Source: JAAXHF01 sp963665955 (GTDB lineage: Bacteria > Desulfobacterota > Binatia > Bin18). Taken from it: a DNA stretch of 64,000 nt. Below the pieces are notes generated by a model. It saw nothing but the letters and a program-made list of their open reading frames with translations, made no database searches and was not told the DNA's origin. Shown piece after piece: positions 59,006 through 64,000 of this stretch; positions within the stretch are counted from its first letter, which is position 1, and every line of letters begins with the position of its first letter. Position numbers and translations under genes: made by a program. The stretch lies in NCBI GenBank assembly GCA_965231765.1, contig OZ246887.1, forward strand, positions 2,790,001-2,854,000, read 5' to 3'.

Positions 59006-59194
59006 TTATTTTTGTGAAGATGAGGTGTGAGTTCTTATGGTTTCAAAAGAAAAACCAGCTCTTTTTTGACATCCTGCGCACAGATACATCCGTGGGATTC
59101 CGACAGACGCTGACATGCGTCCACTCGGCGTCTGGGAGAGGTGGTATTGCTCGTCTGTCGGGTCGCATCGGAACTGATATGCGCGCTGAGCCAT
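59006..59194 (-). pseudogene. IS200/IS605-type TnpB N-terminal remnant
   Basis: The frame starting at 59194 begins MAQRAYQFRCDPTDEQYHLS, which matches the N-terminus of TnpB/OrfB proteins (AYKFRxYPTxEQ pattern). The similarity ends after about 22 residues and the frame stops without any RuvC or zinc-finger motif. With the hairpin at 59255 it marks a decayed insertion element. The rest of 58997-59290 holds no gene. Confidence 0.5.
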
Positions 59195-59254
59195 AGTCTA
59201 CAGGAAAGCATATTCATTCGTATACGTCTACGCATAATGAGGGGCAGGCTTCAT

Positions 59255-59274
59255 CCCACGGATCAATCCGTGGG
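59255..59274. mobile_element. Hairpin like an IS200/IS605 element end
   Basis: CCCACGGAT / ATCCGTGGG, a near-contiguous palindrome, is flanked by GGCTTCAT on one side and TTTTCACCCGC on the other. This is the kind of subterminal hairpin found at IS200/IS605-family ends and at the 3' end of TnpB-associated guide RNAs. On the plus strand the following TTTT also makes it a possible terminator. Confidence 0.45.
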
Positions 59275-59286
59275 TTTTCACCCGCG

Positions 59287-59439
59287 TCAAGTGCCAGAGA
59301 AGTTTTCTGCTGGTTTGTGGGTATGCGGGTGCCTCATAATATGACTCTCATCCTTCCCCGTAGCGAGATGGCCTGCCCTCCGAAGGGCCTCGCCAGTTGC
59401 CCGAGGCAGGTCCGCATCAATGATAATTCGCTCTCTCAT
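59287..59439 (-). pseudogene. Truncated DUF5615 (PIN-like) protein
   Basis: From the ATG at 59439, preceded by GGAGAGGAG, the frame reads MRERIIIDADLPRATGEALR and RAGHLATGKDESH. The RIIxDxDLPR...ALRxAGH pattern is the N-terminus of DUF5615 PIN-like toxins. After about 33 residues it passes into unrelated sequence next to the IS-like hairpin and stops at 50 residues, against about 110 in the family. Probably an insertion destroyed it. The stretch 59440-59761 shows no gene. Confidence 0.45.
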
Positions 59440-59761
59440 CTCCTCTCCCTCCAAGACACTTTCCTCCATCGAACGGAAGAACCGCAGAAAAGTCAATCCA
59501 GACGACAACGATTCCCGCTTGCCTATAGGCAGGTCCTGGCCTTGGTGCACCTCGACAAACACCCCTAAACAGCACATGTCCCAGCCTGGTTCGGGGTCCT
59601 CACGTGATATGGCAATGCGACGCTGACCGTCTGGAGGCGAGGCATTTATCGGGGGTGAGTCAACGACTCGATTAGCGGCTGCTATGGTCGAGCGAGCAAG
59701 CTACTTCAGTTGATGCTGTCCTTAATGTGGTAGACCCCACACAGTTTGATAGGATTCATAG

Positions 59762-62700
59762 ATGGTCCAACTCAATTCATCTGAACTTGAGCGTCTTACA
59801 AAATTCCTCGGGGAATACGACCTATGAACTACCGCCGCATGGCTTGCCGGCCTGCTCACAGTCCCATCCTTACAGGCCAACACACTCCGCATAGAAACCG
59901 TCGTTCATCTGGCCGTTGCGTCCTGCTATGGACACCGCAAGCCTGGGTTGCGCGAGATTGGCAACTGGCTAAACCAAGAACTCGGCAAACTCGGCAACAC
60001 GCAAATCGTCTGGCTCGAGGATCCCGCCGAAGATGTCTTCATCAGCAACGTCGAGACACCCAAAGGCAATCGTCGCATATTCGAGGGCCGCTGGGCATCA
60101 AACGACTATTTCACCCAAGCCGTTATTGAAACCCTGAACAACCGCCAAGCCCCACAGGAATGCCAAAATCTTCTAGCCCCCGTATTCACACTGCTAAAGC
60201 TCAGCGATTGCGTCGCTGAGCGAGTCGGTTTGCAAAGATGGCATACCGAGCCCTCGACTCCGGGGGGTGAAGTTACCTTGGCTCCTGCAACCCGGGTGGA
60301 AGATCGAGCAAGCGCGGTCACCTTCATAGACAGCGAACTCAAGGCCCTGGACATCAGTCGTGATTTGTTAGCTCCGTTTATCGTACGGGATGAAGACCGT
60401 CAGGCTCTGATAACCGAAACAATCGGACACACGTCTCTTGAGAGACGCCCTCTTGTAGACTGTGGTGGCAAACTGGTTCTCGCTTTGCCGCACGCTGTCA
60501 GCCTGGCAATCCTAAGATTCGTTCTTACTGAACTGTCGCAAAGAGGCTACTTACCCCAGTTTTCCCGGGCCTTAGCTGCCCTCCAAGCCCAGCAAGTCGA
60601 AGAAGATGGACTCAGGGATTTGCGGCCGGATGCCGAACTTCTTGAGCCGCCGGCACCCGACGAGGAAGTTCCGTTTCATCACGAGTGGCTGCTCAGACAC
60701 GATGGCAACAAGTACCTCCATGTTATTCTCATTCACGACCGGCTGGATTTGTTAGAGACCCAGGGGCTTTCTAGTGACGCAACGTATCCACCAGCAATGG
60801 AGAGAGGTCTCAGTGAGTATATCAGTAAGATCGCCAATCGCTGTGCGTCATCACCTGATTTTGGTGGAGGAGCGACGCTCTTGGTGATGGGAGGACTCGG
60901 GCGTAGTTTCTGGCTGAGAGTCGATGGACAGCTTGACCGGTGGCAGTTATCGGCTCTCCCAATATCCGATTTTCTGATGCTGGTGGAGGGTCCTGATCAG
61001 CCTATCATAGGCTACCTGAAATGCCTCAGGCAGAGAAAGGAGGTAGAAAGAGAAGGGGTGCAATTCCAGAATAGCGGCAGTGACTACGACTTTTATTGTT
61101 ACTGGCGCCGGTCAAACTACCAACTTGTGCCTCGTAATCTTCCAGTACATTCTGGATCCCTGGTCGCCATTTTTAGCGACTTCACTTTGCCTATCCGCCA
61201 GGAAGCACGGAGTCTTCTGGATCGCCATGTCCTCCAAACACCAAGAGGTGCCTACGTCCCTGTTATGCGGTCTCATAGTGACGCGGCTTTCAAATCTCTG
61301 CGGAAGCGTCCGATTTACAGGAGCCTGGCTCATCTAAGCTCGGGCATATTTGCCGGAGCCGTAGAAACCTCTCGCGGTCCGAGTTGGTTCGTCGTCATAC
61401 CGCGGGAAGGTGGTGAGGACATCAAACGCTTCCTTTTTCAGATGTGGGATGGGTTCATTGACCTGTACGACAGGCTCGTATCCGAGGTCGAATCCTTATT
61501 CCCAGAAACGTCAGCCGGCGCGATGGAGATATGTCTCGACTTACGCGATGTCCTCATGCCAGAAAACTATGAAGAATCCCAGCCGAGCACCATGACCGGT
61601 GAACCTGAGGTCAGCGTCGCTCTCGAACAGCGCAGGGCTACGATCAAATTCCCACCGAATTTTCTTCAATATTTCCGACAGCCCGAGAATACTGGGGAAA
61701 CGCTCGTCCTGCGAAGCATTGCGAGAGGCCTCGTCAGCCTCCATCAGAGAGGAAGCAAAGATGTTGAAGAGAGCCTACTGAACGATCTCACCAGTACGGT
61801 GATCGGTGACCCAGGCCTGAGAATTCTTCATCTCTTCCACGCCCACGACCCGATTGAACACATGCACGAGAGGCAAACCCGGGATCCAATCTTTCTGAGC
61901 CAAGAAGACTTCGTTTTTTGTAAGTTGAAGATGTCCGAAGGTTGTCAGCCATCCCCCTCCAGCACCACTCTTGATACAAAGACTGAATGCAACACATTTC
62001 TGAACAAAGTTGTGGAGAAGATGTGGAAGCAACTCAGGGAGCAATTGAGAAGCCTCGACCGGGCGTCGGTGATTCGTCGGATGTTGGAGGTCCATGAGGC
62101 CGTTATTCACGACCGTGATCACTGGAGGCGAACCGCACAGGCACTAGCGGCTCTTTACGCCTCGTCAGAGGATGTTGCCGCTCTCTCAGGAAAGCGGGAA
62201 TCGGATCGAGCCACTGTTGCGATATCAGCCCGTACTGTCCTGGAGATGGCCATTTGTGAATGCCCGGAGACTGGTGGCCGCCAGCTTTCCCGCTGGGAAC
62301 TCGACGAGCTGCTAGCCAGGATTACCCTGCTACTGGAGGTCGCAACGGACTCCGACGCGGTTAGAAATGACTTGGTCGCCCCTCGCATCGACTTACACCC
62401 AAACGGTGAATATTCCATAGACCGAAATTTCCATAAAACTGTCCTGGAACCGTTCTTGATGGCCTATAATCGAGAAGGATTCGAAACGGCAGTACAAGAG
62501 TATAGCGGCCTCTATCGAAGCAAGTCTCCCGGCGAACGAAAACGAGCTGATGAAATATATCCTCCAGAACTCATTTGTGCATTTCAGGCTGAATTCGGTT
62601 TGACGCTGGACGACGCGGTGGGTGGAGTTGTAGAATTAATGGACTTGGCGGTTGAGGGCGATAGCATAATCGTGGAAACAACGCTTAGTGAGCTCAAAGC

Positions 62701-63454
62701 AAGGTTAACTTCAAACCGTGGTCTGTCAGCTGACGCAGGCGAAGCATTTTTCCAGGCTTTCGGCCTTTTTCATCGCCCAGCATGGGAGACACCCCCAGAG
62801 GGTTTTAAGAAGAAAGACCTTTCCCCTTGGCGATTCAGCCGCAGGCTCTCCGCGCTGGTCAGGCCCCTGTTTGTCTTTGGAAAGCGGGATGGGGACAAAG
62901 TGCTTTTTGGGGTCGGTGCGCTAAAGCTTGGTATCGGCCACCTGCTGAGCAAGATCGAACAAGGCCATCTACCGCAAGACTTCTTCACCTCGGCGGCAAT
63001 GAGCCAACATATTGGCACAGTCAATAACGAACGAGGCCATGCTTTTGCTCAGTCGGTTTCCGACCAGTTCCGAAAGAAGGGATGGCAAACGCGGACTGAA
63101 GTCCAGATGACTGAGTTAGGGGCTCCGGCTGAACTTGGCGATGTCGATGTTTTGGCGTGGAAGCCAAGCGGAGAAATTCAGATCGTCGAGTGTAAGCGTT
63201 TGCAGCTAGCCCGGACTCTTGCCGAAATCGCTGAGATTTGCCGCCGTTTTCGCGGGGAAGCGAAGGACCAGCTAAACAAGCATGTGCGACGTGTCAACTG
63301 GCTCAGAAACAATGCAAAAGGTCTTCAACACATCGTTGGGTTTACGCCGAATACAGCTCGCATCGACAACAGGCTTGTCACCAACACGCACGTACCGATG
63401 ACCTACATGACAGAATTGCCCATCGAGGCTGACAAGATCGGTCCGTTGAAGTAA
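59762..63454 (+). CDS. Very large nuclease-domain protein, interrupted by one in-frame TGA
   Basis: The long frame (1,168 codons) formally begins at a TTG at 59948 with no ribosome-binding site. Upstream the same frame continues as TTAAWLAGLLTVPSLQANTL and RIETVVHLAVASCYGHRKPG. A TGA at 59825 precedes this, and the frame then reaches an ATG at 59762 (MVQLNSSELERLTKFLGEYD). The true gene thus seems to be about 1,230 codons with one nonsense codon, a sequencing error, or recoding. Near the C-terminus a PD-(D/E)XK nuclease core is visible: NERGHAFAQSVSDQFRKKGW, then GDVDVLAW, then IVECKRL (Glu1028, Asp1067, Glu1081, Lys1083, numbered from 59948). The other 1,000 residues, mostly helical, are unrecognised. 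No membrane segment is seen. Possibly a stand-alone defence nuclease. Confidence 0.7.
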
Positions 63455-63678
63455 TGCTGACACGTGCCTGGAGTTGGGCGCAATCAACCGAAAGGGCCAT
63501 CCCCCTCAACTATCAAAGGCACAGGATCGTCAGCCGGAACCAGTACAGCACCAAATTCGATGAGGGGAGCAGCGTTATCCGGGGAGTCCATGGCGAATAC
63601 CGGCTTTCTACAACTGAGCGCACGCTGGCACAAGAAACGGGTGCAAGCCTAGCCTATAACGATTTGGGGACGCAATAG
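63454..63678 (+). CDS. Possible small gene coupled to the large nuclease
   Basis: An ATG shares its A with the nuclease stop (TAATG) and opens a 74-codon frame. It includes MLTRAWSWAQSTERAIPLNY, QRHRIVSRNQYSTKFDEGSS and TERTLAQETGASLAYNDLG. The protein is basic at its N-terminus and polar throughout, with no recognised domain. Coupling supports translation, but codon evidence is thin. If real it would be the nuclease's partner. Confidence 0.3.
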   Translation: MLTRAWSWAQSTERAIPLNYQRHRIVSRNQYSTKFDEGSSVIRGVHGEYRLSTTERTLAQETGASLAYNDLGTQ

Positions 63679-63740
63679 ACGAACGCAGGGGACCCCCGGA
63701 ACGCTTGCACAGCCTTTATCCAGCCCTTGAGCAGAGATGA

Positions 63741-63834
63741 TGGGCCAGTGCCAGAGGCCGCCCGCCCCAGTAAGGGGACTTGAGTCCGGCCATCGTTAAG
63801 GCAGCATGGCATCGCTGCTAAGGGTACTGGCCTA
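63741..63834 (+). ncRNA. Segment able to fold as a branched RNA
   Basis: A closing stem TGGGCCAGT / ACTGGCCTA (63741-63749 with 63826-63834) encloses three elements. These are GGCCG / CGGCC (63756-63760 with 63787-63791), nested CCCC-AGTAA-GGGG (63765-63777), and GCAGC / GCTGC (63801-63805 with 63814-63818). No ORF is convincing here. The strand is assumed from the nuclease direction. The remainder to 64000 holds nothing I can assign. Confidence 0.3.
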
Positions 63835-64000
63835 TGTTTGCGCGTGAGTGGCTGAGTTTCAGCAACGCAGTGCTCTTGGGAGCAATACGACAAATCGGAC
63901 AGCCTGAAGAGTAACGGACGAACTCATGCTTGTTCTTAAAAGCAAATGAACCTTGTCCTGCAATGCGGCGGCTATCCCCGGTGACCGAATGAGTGCTGAT

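Noticed and set aside
59825..59870. Possible bacterial selenocysteine insertion hairpin after the in-frame TGA
   Set aside because: Short GC-rich complementarity exists but no convincing SECIS-like stem at the required distance; a nonsense mutation or read error is simpler.

Overview
This 64-kb window (roughly 53-55% GC by eye) comes from a Gram-negative bacterium. The support is an LpxL/HtrB-type lipid A acyltransferase, periplasmic c-type cytochrome and lipoprotein genes, and a BatA/DUF58/VWA block. The mix of housekeeping genes (aspS, nadD-rsfS, engB, gpmI) with type III CoA-transferase, F420-type luciferase-like oxidoreductases, N-acyl-D-amino-acid deacylase, HyuB, DUF1028 and arsM-arsS recalls uncultivated soil or marine lineages such as Tectomicrobia/Entotheonella or Binatota-like bacteria. 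That placement is inference. No rRNA, complete tRNA or CRISPR array was seen.

Layout. 0-21.9 kb is almost entirely minus strand: DNA repair (AlkC), a serine hydrolase, GNAT, a J-like protein, HAD phosphatase, truncated haemoglobin, YgiQ, a nucleotidase, SDR, a dihaem cytochrome, aspS, nadD-rsfS, a putative catabolic block (13.8-19.6 kb), Smr, and a DUF5667/lipoprotein pair. 22.0-24.0 kb is plus strand: a ferritin-like protein, lipid A acyltransferase and a small pilin-like protein. 24.0-27.9 kb is minus strand: dCMP deaminase, an M50 protease, a thioesterase, decayed remnants and an HTH-PIN toxin-antitoxin pair running into a truncated helicase. 28-31.5 kb holds engB, a glycosyltransferase and a spore-photoproduct-lyase-like radical SAM gene.

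32.0-35.4 kb is a gene graveyard: a phosphoglycerate-mutase/acyl-CoA-dehydrogenase chimera, a 5'-truncated DNA methylase, a CopG-like relic with a stop, an intact RelE-type pair, and an antitoxin followed by a Doc toxin cut to 22 codons. 35.5-45 kb holds gpmI, the VWA/BatA/DUF58 operon (without MoxR) and unknowns. 45.7-57 kb holds HyuB, DUF1028, an esterase, Bax-inhibitor-like, NhaC, DUF6122, methyltransferase, OPT and LLM genes. 56.8-59.0 kb is the arsM-arsS arsenosugar pair.

59.0-64.0 kb is the most unusual part. It has an IS200/IS605-type relic beside a broken DUF5615 gene, then a very large protein of about 1,230 codons with a C-terminal PD-(D/E)XK nuclease motif whose N-terminus is interrupted by one in-frame TGA. 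A TAATG-coupled 74-codon ORF follows, then a segment that can fold as a branched RNA. This nuclease locus is the best candidate here for an undescribed, possibly defensive, system. Two families of palindromic intergenic repeats are scattered through the window.
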